DNA of 10,792 nucleotides from CAYLLT01 sp964591605 (GTDB taxonomy: Bacteria > Planctomycetota > Phycisphaerae > UBA1845 > PWPN01): positions 1 to 10,792 of the forward strand of contig CAZQEN010000277.1 of assembly GCA_964591605.1 (NCBI GenBank). Reading direction: 5' to 3'. The position numbers were made by a program, and so were the translations under genes. Of this stretch, positions 4,635 to 10,792 are shown piece by piece. The notes beneath the pieces were generated by a model. It saw only the letters and a list, made by a program, of their open reading frames with translations. It did not search any database and was not told the origin of the DNA. Position 1 is the stretch's first letter. Every line of letters starts with the position of its first letter.

Positions 4635-6136
4635 GAGAGCATTGCGGATTGCCAATTGCGGAATGCGGATTGAAGACAGAAGCCCGTCAGGTGGCTGACG
4701 CGCTGGCGGCACTGGAGGCAACAGGTTGCCACGCTCTTTCGCGGGATCAACGATCCGCCATCCTCAAATCCGCAATCCGCAATCCGCAATCCGCAATCGT
4801 CCTTCGTCGGCGCCGCGGGGCGGTGCTGATTCTCGTGCTCTGGGCGATCATCATCCTGTCACTTCTCACCAGTGGTATCAGCATGGTCGTCCGGGAGGAC
4901 CTGGTGATCGGGGGGATTTCGCAGGATCGGCTGATCGCGCACTGGGCGGCCCGCGCGGGCGTCGAGCGCGGCATCGCCTCCGTCATGGATGACGCCATCG
5001 ACTCGACCCTGGACAGCGAGAGCGACCTGTGGTCGAACAACGAGCCCATCTTCAAGCAGATCCAGGTCGGTTCCGGGGCGTTCAGCCTGATCCAGGAGCG
5101 CTACGAGGATGCGCCCCTGGACTGGTTCGGCGCGACGGATGAAAGCGCGAAGCTGAACGTGAACGTGGCGACCCGTGAGCAGCTCATGAAGCTGCCGAAG
5201 ATGACGGCGCCGGTGGCGGCGGCCATCATCGACTGGCGCGACGGCGACGAGAATCCGGAATCCGACGGCATCGAGCGGGGGCATTACGCGGCGCTGGCGC
5301 ATCCGTACGTGATCCGCAATGGCCCGCTGCGGACGATCCGCGAGCTGATGTGCGTCCGCGGGGTCACGCCCGAGCTGTTCTACGGCGAGGACGCGAACGC
5401 CAATGGACGGCTTGACCCCAACGAGGACGACGGCGACGCGACACCGCCGATGGACAACGGCGACGGACGGCTGGAGCGGGGTTGGTTCGCGTATCTGACA
5501 CCGTACTCGTTCGACCGGAACGTGAACGCCCTCGGCGAGGACCGGCTCAACCTCAAGACGGCCGACGCGTCGACGCTCGCCTCGCGTCTGAATCTCGAGC
5601 AGTGGGCGGCTCAATCGATCGTCAATCGCCGAAATCAAAGCGAGTTCAGGCACATCGTCGATCTGCTGAACGTGCCGCTGGATGCAACGGTGAACCGGGG
5701 ATCCACGAGCGACGACATCCAGAGCCGGGGCGACGATGAGAAGAACCAGCCGGTGACCCAGTCGATTCTGAAGAACATCATCGACGATCTGACGCTCTCG
5801 GACGACCGGGTGCTGCAGGGGCGGGTGAATATCAACACGGCTCCCGAGGCCGTGCTGAGAACGCTGATGGACAACGATCTGGCCGACGCGGTGGTTCGGT
5901 ACCGGCAGGGCGGGAGCGTGTTCGGCACCATCGCCGACCTGCTCGACATCAGCGGGATGACGACGGAGAAGTTCGGCGAGCTCGAAAACAGCGTGACGGT
6001 GCGATCCAGCACGTTTCGGATTCTGAGCCAGGGGGAAGCGGCCTCGGGGCTGGCGATCGAGACGATCGAGTGCGTCGTCGACCGCAGCCAGGCGACGCCG
6101 CGGATTCTGTACTGGCGGGAATCGGGGGCTGGATGA
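4631..6136 (+). CDS. gspK: GspK, minor pseudopilin with EF-hand-like loop
   Basis: Largest minor pseudopilin, capping the pseudopilus tip with I and J. The 501 residues contain RRRRG (ending at residue 63) followed by AVLILVLWAIIILSLL. The family's usual lack of Glu at +5 is seen here (Leu). Two SAM/helix-hairpin-helix-like segments typical of GspK can be read: KLNVNVATREQLMKLPKM with AAAIIDWRDGD, and GRVNINTAPEAVLRTLM with VVRYRQGG. Between them residues 254-265 read DANANGRLDPNE, a full 12-position EF-hand-type loop (D1, N3, N5, G6, L8, D9, E12), within an acidic stretch to about 281. The ATG at 4631 overlaps the gspJ stop and follows a G-rich ribosome site (AGGGGGGA ending at 4626). That start makes the leader 63 residues, because repeat element C lies inside it; it includes the peptide SAIRNPQ. 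The nearest alternatives are GTG 4691 or TTG 4670. Confidence 0.93.
   Translation: MREHCGLPIAECGLKTEARQVADALAALEATGCHALSRDQRSAILKSAIRNPQSAIVLRRRRGAVLILVLWAIIILSLLTSGISMVVREDLVIGGISQDRLIAHWAARAGVERGIASVMDDAIDSTLDSESDLWSNNEPIFKQIQVGSGAFSLIQERYEDAPLDWFGATDESAKLNVNVATREQLMKLPKMTAPVAAAIIDWRDGDENPESDGIERGHYAALAHPYVIRNGPLRTIRELMCVRGVTPELFYGEDANANGRLDPNEDDGDATPPMDNGDGRLERGWFAYLTPYSFDRNVNALGEDRLNLKTADASTLASRLNLEQWAAQSIVNRRNQSEFRHIVDLLNVPLDATVNRGSTSDDIQSRGDDEKNQPVTQSILKNIIDDLTLSDDRVLQGRVNINTAPEAVLRTLMDNDLADAVVRYRQGGSVFGTIADLLDISGMTTEKFGELENSVTVRSSTFRILSQGEAASGLAIETIECVVDRSQATPRILYWRESGAG
4640..4800 (+). repeat. Inverted heptamer-repeat element C (inside the gspK leader)
   Basis: It begins five bases after the gspJ stop. 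The left arm (4640-4675) has heptamers ATTGCGG, ATTGCCA, ATTGCGG, AATGCGG and ATTGAAG. The right arm (4751-4800) ends in four perfect tandem copies of AATCCGC (4767-4794) plus a partial fifth. ATTGCGGATT (4641-4650) is the exact reverse complement of AATCCGCAAT, which occurs three times in the right arm. The spacer holds two small hairpins: CGTCAG/CTGACG with loop GTGG (4685-4700) and GGCAAC/GTTGCC (4717-4730). The whole element stays open in the gspK frame, so it is translated if the ATG at 4631 is used. Confidence 0.85.
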
Positions 6137-6203
6137 TCGCGACCGGAACGGTAACGAACGTGCACGGTGCAGCTCTGAACAGGCATCAGGTGACGGAAAC
6201 GGC

Positions 6204-7589
6204 ATGCAGGCGACAGGGGTTCATACGACCGGTCAAGTGATTCGCGTGGCACTGGTCGCCGCCGAGGGTGACTCCCTGCGGGTCGAGCGGCTGCAGACCC
6301 TCGGGGCGGGGTCGCCCCCGGACTCGGCCTCGAGCCGCGGGAATCAGAACGGAAGCGCGTGCTTTTCGTCGCTGCCCGCGGTGGAAGTGCTGACGCGGGT
6401 GTGGACGCTGCCGGCGGTGGCGCCGTCCAAGCTTCGTGCGCTGGTGAGCCACCGGCTCGAAGCCGACCTGCCGATCGCGCTGGATCAACTCGAGTGGGAT
6501 TGTCGTGCGGGGCTCGCCCCAAAGGCCGGGGAAGCCAGTGTCCTGGCCCAGGCGGTGCGGCGGGACCGGCTCGCCCGGCACATCGATTCGCTCCGGGCTG
6601 CTGAACTGTTGCCCTCCACGATCACGACCGAGGCGGAGGCGATTGCCAGCCTGGCCGCCTATGGGCTTTCGCTGGGCGGCACCGATGAGACCACTGCGCT
6701 CGTGCTGGCGGGAGAAGGTGAATGGCTGATCGCGGTGCTCTCGGGCCGGCTGGCCCAGACGGTGCGGCGCATCCCCTTCCATCCGGCCGACCCGGACGCG
6801 GCCATTCGCGCCGCCAGCCAGGTGCTTGATCCCGATGCTGCCCACGGGCCGGTCAAGCAGATTGCGTGGATCGGCCAGACGGACGCCGCCGAGCCGCTGC
6901 AGACGCTGGCAGAGGCTTTCGATCTGCCGCTGACGGTGGCCGTCGCCGATCTGCGGGACGCGTCGGGAGTGCCCGTGGCGCCTGCCGTCATGGCGGAATA
7001 CGGGCCCGCCGTCGGCCTGGCCCTGGCCGCGCTGCACGACCGCGAACACGTCATCCGTCTGGGCGGAATGACGCTCGAGGATGCTTCCCGCCCCGGCAAC
7101 CGTCTGGAGGCGGTGCTGCGGTATCCGAAACATCTGGCCGTCGCAGTCGGCGTTCTGCTGGTGCTCGCCCTGGGCATCCAGATTCTGTCGATGCGATCTG
7201 AAACCACGCGCATGCAGGCGGAACTGGCGGTGGCGACGAGCCGGCCCGCTGATGATCTGGACGTCAAGGTCCGCTCCATGCAGCGGCTGACGCAATACCG
7301 CATCGATGTCGAAGCCATCATGGCGGAAATCGCCCGGGTGCTGCCCGATTCGACGCTGATCACGTCGGTTCAGCTTTCGCGCGAGCGGCGGCTCGTCCTG
7401 AAGGGGACGTCCAAGGATGCGAAGGCGGCGTTCGCGCTCGCCGACGCGCTGCGCAAGAGTTCGCGTTTTGAAGATGTGAAGCCGGAGCGGGCCGCACCGG
7501 CCCAGGGGGGGGAATTCACGATCACGGCGCAGGTGACCGGGATTCGCAAACTGACGGGGATGCCCGTCCGGGGGGCGGCATGGCGATAA
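6204..7589 (+). CDS. gspL: GspL, PilM-PilN-like inner-membrane assembly protein
   Basis: Bitopic inner-membrane protein that recruits GspE through its cytoplasmic domain and pairs with GspM in the periplasm. The 461 residues fit the GspL plan, which is equivalent to PilM fused to PilN. A large cytoplasmic part (1 to about 305) has an actin-like/PilM-type organisation, for example LPAVAPSKLRALVSHRLEAD, then a long stretch with STITTEAEAIASLAAYG and ALVLAGEGEWLIAVLSG. One membrane segment follows at about 310-330 (HLAVAVGVLLVLALGIQIL). The periplasmic PilN-like domain (about 340-450) contains EIARVLPDSTLITSVQLS. The ATG at 6204 has AGGTGA at 6188-6193, ten bases away. It follows gspK after a 67-base gap that shows only a short palindrome (CGTGCACG, 6159-6166) and no clear promoter. 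It overlaps gspM by ten bases. Confidence 0.88.
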   Translation: MQATGVHTTGQVIRVALVAAEGDSLRVERLQTLGAGSPPDSASSRGNQNGSACFSSLPAVEVLTRVWTLPAVAPSKLRALVSHRLEADLPIALDQLEWDCRAGLAPKAGEASVLAQAVRRDRLARHIDSLRAAELLPSTITTEAEAIASLAAYGLSLGGTDETTALVLAGEGEWLIAVLSGRLAQTVRRIPFHPADPDAAIRAASQVLDPDAAHGPVKQIAWIGQTDAAEPLQTLAEAFDLPLTVAVADLRDASGVPVAPAVMAEYGPAVGLALAALHDREHVIRLGGMTLEDASRPGNRLEAVLRYPKHLAVAVGVLLVLALGIQILSMRSETTRMQAELAVATSRPADDLDVKVRSMQRLTQYRIDVEAIMAEIARVLPDSTLITSVQLSRERRLVLKGTSKDAKAAFALADALRKSSRFEDVKPERAAPAQGGEFTITAQVTGIRKLTGMPVRGAAWR

Positions 7590-8155
7590 GTGCACGAGAC
7601 CGCCGGGCGCTGATCGTGGGTGGCGCTGCGATCGCACTGATCGCAGTCTACGTCAAGATCGTGGAACCGGCCTGGACCCGGTACGACCGGATGGTGAGCG
7701 ACCACGCCACCGCCTCGCTCCGCCTGGCCCAGGGGGTGTATGACCGGCAGAAGCAGGCCCATCAGCGCGAGCAGGTCCGCGAGTGGGAGGAGAAATCGGG
7801 GCCGCTGGGTGCGCCGAAACCCTATGCGGAGGGCATCACGGCGATCGGGTCGCAGATCGTCGCCGCCGGCCAGTCGGGCGGAGTGGAGTTGCAGGGGACC
7901 ACCCCCGGCGCCGGCACGCCCTGGGTCGACGATCCGCAACTCCAGCAGTCGATCATTCAGATCGAGGGCAAGGCCGACTGGGAGAACGTGTTCAAGTTCA
8001 TCGCCGCCCTGTACCGGATCGAGGGCGTTCTCAGCGTGGAGCAGATGGACCTGAGCGTGAGCGATCCGAAGAAGCCGGGCAAGCTGAACCTGCGTCTGAA
8101 CGTGTCCGTGCTGCTGCAGGGTGAGAAGGGCGGAGGTGTGAAATGGGCAAGCTGA
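7580..8155 (+). CDS. gspM: GspM, PilO-like inner-membrane protein
   Basis: Bitopic inner-membrane partner of GspL. The 191 residues have a short cytoplasmic N-terminus (MAISARDRR), one membrane segment (about 10-28, ALIVGGAAIALIAVYVKIV), and a charged region that may be a coiled coil (about 40-75, with QKQAHQREQVREWEEK). A periplasmic domain follows, with the pattern of PilO/GspM ferredoxin-like folds: IIQIEGKADWENVFKFIAAL, VLSVEQMDLSVSD, then KLNLRLNVSVLLQ. Start and stop overlap the neighbouring genes on both sides, so coupled translation with gspL is likely. Assignment rests on topology, fold-like patterns and position between the L-like and C-like genes. GspM sequences diverge strongly, so a homology search would be needed to rank GspM against PilO. 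Confidence 0.83.
   Translation: MAISARDRRALIVGGAAIALIAVYVKIVEPAWTRYDRMVSDHATASLRLAQGVYDRQKQAHQREQVREWEEKSGPLGAPKPYAEGITAIGSQIVAAGQSGGVELQGTTPGAGTPWVDDPQLQQSIIQIEGKADWENVFKFIAALYRIEGVLSVEQMDLSVSDPKKPGKLNLRLNVSVLLQGEKGGGVKWAS
8132..8145 (+). promoter_or_regulatory. Ribosome site of the GspC/PilP-like gene
   Basis: GGAGGTG (8132-8138) lies four bases before the ATG at 8143, inside the 3' end of gspM. It is the strongest ribosome site in the window and fixes the start, which overlaps gspM by 13 bases. Confidence 0.75.
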
Positions 8156-8787
8156 CTCTGAGCCTGACGCCCATCGTCCAGCGGCGGGTCGCGCAGGTGC
8201 TGTTGGGGCTGGCCGCGCTGTTCCTGGTGGACGCGGTGTATCAGGTCGGTACGCACCTCTGGTGGAAAGTGTGGATCTCGCGCCAGACGCGGGCCCTGCA
8301 GGCGACATCGGCTCCAGCGACGCAGCCGGCTGGAAAAGACAGGGCCGCCCGCCCCCCGGAGCTCGCCGCGGACATCAGGAAGCGCAACATTTTCACCGCG
8401 CCCAAGCCGAAGGGTCACGGGCTGACCCTCACCGGCGTCATTTTCGATCGTGCCCTCTTCAATCGGCGCGAAGGAGGTACGATGACGCTGAAGGAGGGTG
8501 AATCGGGCGGGGGCATCAAGGTCAAATCGATCGACGGGTACGAGGTCGTGATCGAATACGAAGGCCAGCCGCAGACGATGCGGCTCTTCAGCGATCAGGG
8601 CGGCGGCCCGGGCATGCCGCCGGGCGGTCCGCCCGGCGGACCGGGGCCCGTGATGGCAGGACCCCCGAACATGCCTGCGGCCATCCGCATGGAAGGCGGG
8701 AGCATGCCGACCGGCGTCGACCTGTCGAATCTGCCGCCGGAGGTGCGGGAGAAGCTCGAAAGCCGGATGCGGCGCCGCGGCAGGTGA
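8143..8787 (+). CDS. GspC/PilP-like (XpsN-position) inner-membrane protein
   Basis: Probable T2SS linker between the inner-membrane platform and the secretin N0 domain. The 214 residues comprise a short cytoplasmic N-terminus, one membrane segment (about 16-39, VAQVLLGLAALFLVDAVYQV) and a Pro/Ala/Thr linker. The HR-like domain (about 78-150) contains KRNIF (around residue 81), then LTLTGVIFDRALFNRREGG, a GE-containing turn, VKSIDGYEVVIEYEGQ and RLF. This is the pattern of GspC HR and PilP domains. A Gly/Pro/Met-rich tail (about 153-178) and a charged helix-like end (VREKLESRMRRRGR) follow; no PDZ domain is present. The position between gspM and gspD equals xpsN in Xanthomonas and pilP in pilus clusters. 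XpsN is described there as a GspC counterpart. No symbol is given because GspC and GspN naming is ambiguous here. Confidence 0.75.
   Translation: MGKLTLSLTPIVQRRVAQVLLGLAALFLVDAVYQVGTHLWWKVWISRQTRALQATSAPATQPAGKDRAARPPELAADIRKRNIFTAPKPKGHGLTLTGVIFDRALFNRREGGTMTLKEGESGGGIKVKSIDGYEVVIEYEGQPQTMRLFSDQGGGPGMPPGGPPGGPGPVMAGPPNMPAAIRMEGGSMPTGVDLSNLPPEVREKLESRMRRRGR
8617..8639 (+). repeat. 23-base palindrome in the Gly-Pro tail codons
   Basis: CCGCCGGGCGG (8617-8627), a central T, and the exact reverse complement CCGCCCGGCGG (8629-8639). As RNA this could form a stem of about 9 bp with a five-base loop. It encodes part of the PPGGPPGG tract, and such palindromes arise easily from CCN/GGN codons. Confidence 0.45.
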
Positions 8788-8829
8788 GCGGCCCCGATGC
8801 GGGCGCCGCCGGCAGGCAGGCGATGTGTC

Positions 8830-8854
8830 CCACGGCTCGCCGTGGACGAAGGAG
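8830..8854 (+). promoter_or_regulatory. Hairpin and ribosome site in front of gspD
   Basis: CCACGG (8830-8835), loop CTCG, CCGTGG (8840-8845) form a perfect 6-bp stem. AAGGAG (8849-8854) follows three bases later, nine bases before the ATG at 8864. The rest of the 76-base gap after the C-like gene is GC-rich and shows no clear promoter. The hairpin could affect secretin translation, but this is only a possibility. Confidence 0.5.
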
Positions 8855-8863
8855 TCAGTCAGC

Positions 8864-10792
8864 ATGCGAGTTGTCAGCAGCAATCGATGCGGGGCCTGGT
8901 GCCTCATTGCGCTCCTGGGTTTGGTCCTGACGCCGGCCTCCGTGGAGGGCCAGGCCCGGCGGGTTCGCGGCGCCCCGCGTGAGACGCCGGCCGGAATCCC
9001 CGCCACTCAACCGACCACCACGCAGGCCACGACCGGCCCGGCCAGCGCGCCCACCACGACCGCGCCCAAGCTCGTGCCCCTCTCCTTCAACAATGCCCAG
9101 CTCACCGAAATCGCGAAGGTCATCACGGATCAGTTCGGCAAGCCGGTGATCATCGCCGAGAAGGTCCGGTCCAAGACCATCACGCTGACCAACCCCAAGC
9201 CCCTGCCCGCGCCGGAGGCGATGGACGTGTTGCTCACCGCGCTGCAGGATGCGGGCATCACCATCGAAGAGCGGCAGTACACCGTGCATCTCATCCCCAT
9301 CGAGGAGGCGGCGCAGGCCCAGATTCGCATCGTCGGCCCGGAGGTCGACGTCGACACCCTCAAGCCCGCCAACCAGATCGTCCGGAAGGTGTTCCAGGTC
9401 CGGCACTATGATGCGGTCAGGATGATGGACGTGGTGCGTCCCCTGCTCCCTGAATGGAGCGCCAAGACCATCACGGCGGACGGCGGTTCCGGGCAGATCA
9501 TCATCGTTTCGACGGTCGAACGCCTGCGGCTGGTCGGCGGCGTGATGAAACAGTTGGACGTGCCCGGCGTGACGGGCGGCGAGCTTCGTGTTTTCCCGAT
9601 CAAGAACGTCGACGTGACCGAAGTCACCCCGCTGCTCGAGAAGCTGCTTTCCGGATACCTGGGCATGGAGATCAAGGCGGTGACGACGGCCGGTGTGCCC
9701 ACCCCGTCGGGCCGCGGCTCGGATCGGGACCGGATGGAACGTATGATGATGGAGCGGATGGGCGGGTCGGGCGGGCCGAGCCCTCCGCCGGGCGGCGCGG
9801 TGACGGTCAAGGCCGAGAAGACCCCCGTGATGCTCATTCCGGAGCCGCGGCGATCGGCCATCGTCGTCGTGGCGCCCCAGAATGTGCTGCTTCAGATCGA
9901 AGGCTGGCTCAAATACCTCGATCAGCCGCGCCCGCCCAAGACGCAGACGGAGCTCGTTCCAATCCGGTATGGCGACGCGACGGAGATTGTCAATCAGCTC
10001 ACCACGATGCTGAACAACATTCCCGACGATTCGCTGCGCAGCACGATCCGCCTGTTTCCGTTTGCCGCGTCGGGGCGGATCATGATCGTCGGCCCGGAGG
10101 GCAGCCGTGAGCTGATCAAGAACTGGCTCGCCGAGATCGACATCCCCGAAGGGGGCAATCGCGTCACACAGACCTTCGAGCTCAAGAACTCCGACGCTCA
10201 GGAGATTGCCGACAACGTCAAGGAGCTGTTCCAGGATTCGGGGGCGGGCCGCAGCAGGTACTACTTCTTTTACGACTACTATGACCGCGGCCGGGGCGGT
10301 GACAGCGACCGCAACAAAGTGACCGTGACCGCCAATGCCCGGAGCAACAGCATCACGGTTGTCGCCTCGGCCGAGATGATGATCCGCATCGCCGCGCAGA
10401 TCAAGGAGTGGGATAAGCCGTTCGCGGGCGACGAGGCCCTCCCGCGGATCTACAACCTCAAGTACGCCGACCCCGACAAGACGAAAACGCTCCTCGAGAG
10501 CCTGTTCACCAAGCAAGAGGAGCTTGGGCAGCGTTATTACTGGTGGGATGACGATGTCCCCACCGGACAGTCGCCCGTGGGCCGCCTTTTTGGCCAGTTC
10601 CGCTTCGAGGCATACCCCGATACCGGCAAGCTGATCGCCGTGAGCAAGAACGAGGAGAATTACAAGATCATCGACCGGATGATCGAGGAAATCGACAGTC
10701 CGCAGGCCGGAGGGCTGCCCCGCATCATTCAGCTCAAGTTCGCCGATGCCGAAACGCTGCGCACCATCGAGGGCAATGGCCAGGTGGTCTTC
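8864..10792 (+). CDS. gspD: GspD, outer-membrane secretin (3'-truncated by window edge)
   Basis: Secretin that forms the outer-membrane exit channel. The frame is open for 643 codons to the window end, without a stop. A signal peptide is visible (MRVVSSNRCGAW, then hydrophobic CLIALLGLVLTPASV, cleavage probably near residues 29-31), then a Thr/Pro/Ala-rich linker. N0 spans about 69-145 (PLSFNNAQLTEIAKVI). Repeated secretin_N modules follow, each starting with a strand such as VFQVRHYDA and ending near a D-x-P or D-x-x-P motif: about 175-234, 240-355, 363-428, 433-519, 527-613, and a sixth beginning at about 619 (LPRIIQLKFADAETL). The second module has a Met/Gly/Pro-rich insert (about 272-320). 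The fourth and fifth have Tyr/Trp-rich loops (about 465-475 and 557-565). No secretin barrel is reached. AAGGAG supports the ATG at 8864. Confidence 0.95.
   Translation, partial: MRVVSSNRCGAWCLIALLGLVLTPASVEGQARRVRGAPRETPAGIPATQPTTTQATTGPASAPTTTAPKLVPLSFNNAQLTEIAKVITDQFGKPVIIAEKVRSKTITLTNPKPLPAPEAMDVLLTALQDAGITIEERQYTVHLIPIEEAAQAQIRIVGPEVDVDTLKPANQIVRKVFQVRHYDAVRMMDVVRPLLPEWSAKTITADGGSGQIIIVSTVERLRLVGGVMKQLDVPGVTGGELRVFPIKNVDVTEVTPLLEKLLSGYLGMEIKAVTTAGVPTPSGRGSDRDRMERMMMERMGGSGGPSPPPGGAVTVKAEKTPVMLIPEPRRSAIVVVAPQNVLLQIEGWLKYLDQPRPPKTQTELVPIRYGDATEIVNQLTTMLNNIPDDSLRSTIRLFPFAASGRIMIVGPEGSRELIKNWLAEIDIPEGGNRVTQTFELKNSDAQEIADNVKELFQDSGAGRSRYYFFYDYYDRGRGGDSDRNKVTVTANARSNSITVVASAEMMIRIAAQIKEWDKPFAGDEALPRIYNLKYADPDKTKTLLESLFTKQEELGQRYYWWDDDVPTGQSPVGRLFGQFRFEAYPDTGKLIAVSKNEENYKIIDRMIEEIDSPQAGGLPRIIQLKFADAETLRTIEGNGQVVF

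Noticed and set aside
4767..4794. AATCCGC tandem copies as a CRISPR or iteron array
   Set aside because: Units are seven bases without spacers, inside a coding frame, with inverted copies nearby; neither CRISPR nor a replication origin fits.
4859..6205. Long open frame on the minus strand opposite gspK
   Set aside because: Arg/Val/His-rich shadow of gspK codons; no domain and no ribosome site recognised.
6186..7637. Long open frame on the minus strand opposite gspL
   Set aside because: Composition of a GC-rich shadow; it spans into gspM and ignores the clear L/M coupling.
8855..10516. Long open frame on the minus strand, 553 codons
   Set aside because: It lies opposite gspD, which has a signal peptide, ribosome site and clear secretin modules. 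The antisense product is His/Arg/Asp-rich low-complexity sequence without recognisable domains, as expected for GC-rich shadows.

Overview
The window carries one strand-uniform, high-GC gene cluster for a type II secretion system (T2SS). All supported genes are on the + strand and in the order gspE (3' part), gspF, gspG, gspH, gspI, gspJ, gspK, gspL, gspM, a GspC/PilP-like gene and gspD (5' part). This is the order known from the Xanthomonas xps cluster (E-F-G-H-I-J-K-L-M-N-D). The last four genes also parallel pilM/N-O-P-Q of type IV pilus clusters. No tRNA, rRNA, CRISPR array, transposase or convincing terminator is visible. The longest stretches outside any called gene are 97, 76 and 67 bases.

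Layout: 1-2235 holds the assembly ATPase and the polytopic platform protein. 2258-6136 holds the five pseudopilins (major G, minor H, I, J, K). 6204-8787 holds the bitopic inner-membrane assembly proteins. 8864 to the window end holds the outer-membrane secretin, which runs off the window without reaching its barrel domain. Several joints are translationally coupled: GTGA at gspI/J, ATGA at gspJ/K, a 10-base overlap at gspL/M and a 13-base overlap at gspM/C-like. The cluster probably reads as one transcript from a promoter upstream of the window. In the model, GspE hydrolyses ATP, GspF/L/M and the C-like protein form the inner-membrane platform, the G-K pseudopilus pushes exoproteins, and GspD is the exit channel.

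The least ordinary part is at the pseudopilin joints. Before gspH, gspI and gspK there are three related elements. Each is an array of heptamers of the ATTGCGG type, then a spacer, then an array of the inverted heptamers. Each begins one to five bases after the preceding stop codon, and each overlaps the part that would encode the prepilin leader of the next gene. A single CATTGCGG octamer sits at the same place before gspG. The elements blur the start codons of gspH and gspI and give GspK a predicted 63-residue leader. A second unusual feature is the secretin. Its first 643 residues contain N0 and what I read as five complete N1-type modules plus the start of a sixth, where textbook GspD has three.

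Organism: this is an inference only. The GC-rich sequence, the short MRKA leader before FTLIE, the EF-hand-like loop in GspK, heptamer repeats encoding SAIRNPQ-type peptides and the long secretin resemble Planctomycetota (Phycisphaerae-like) bacteria. No marker gene in the window can prove it.
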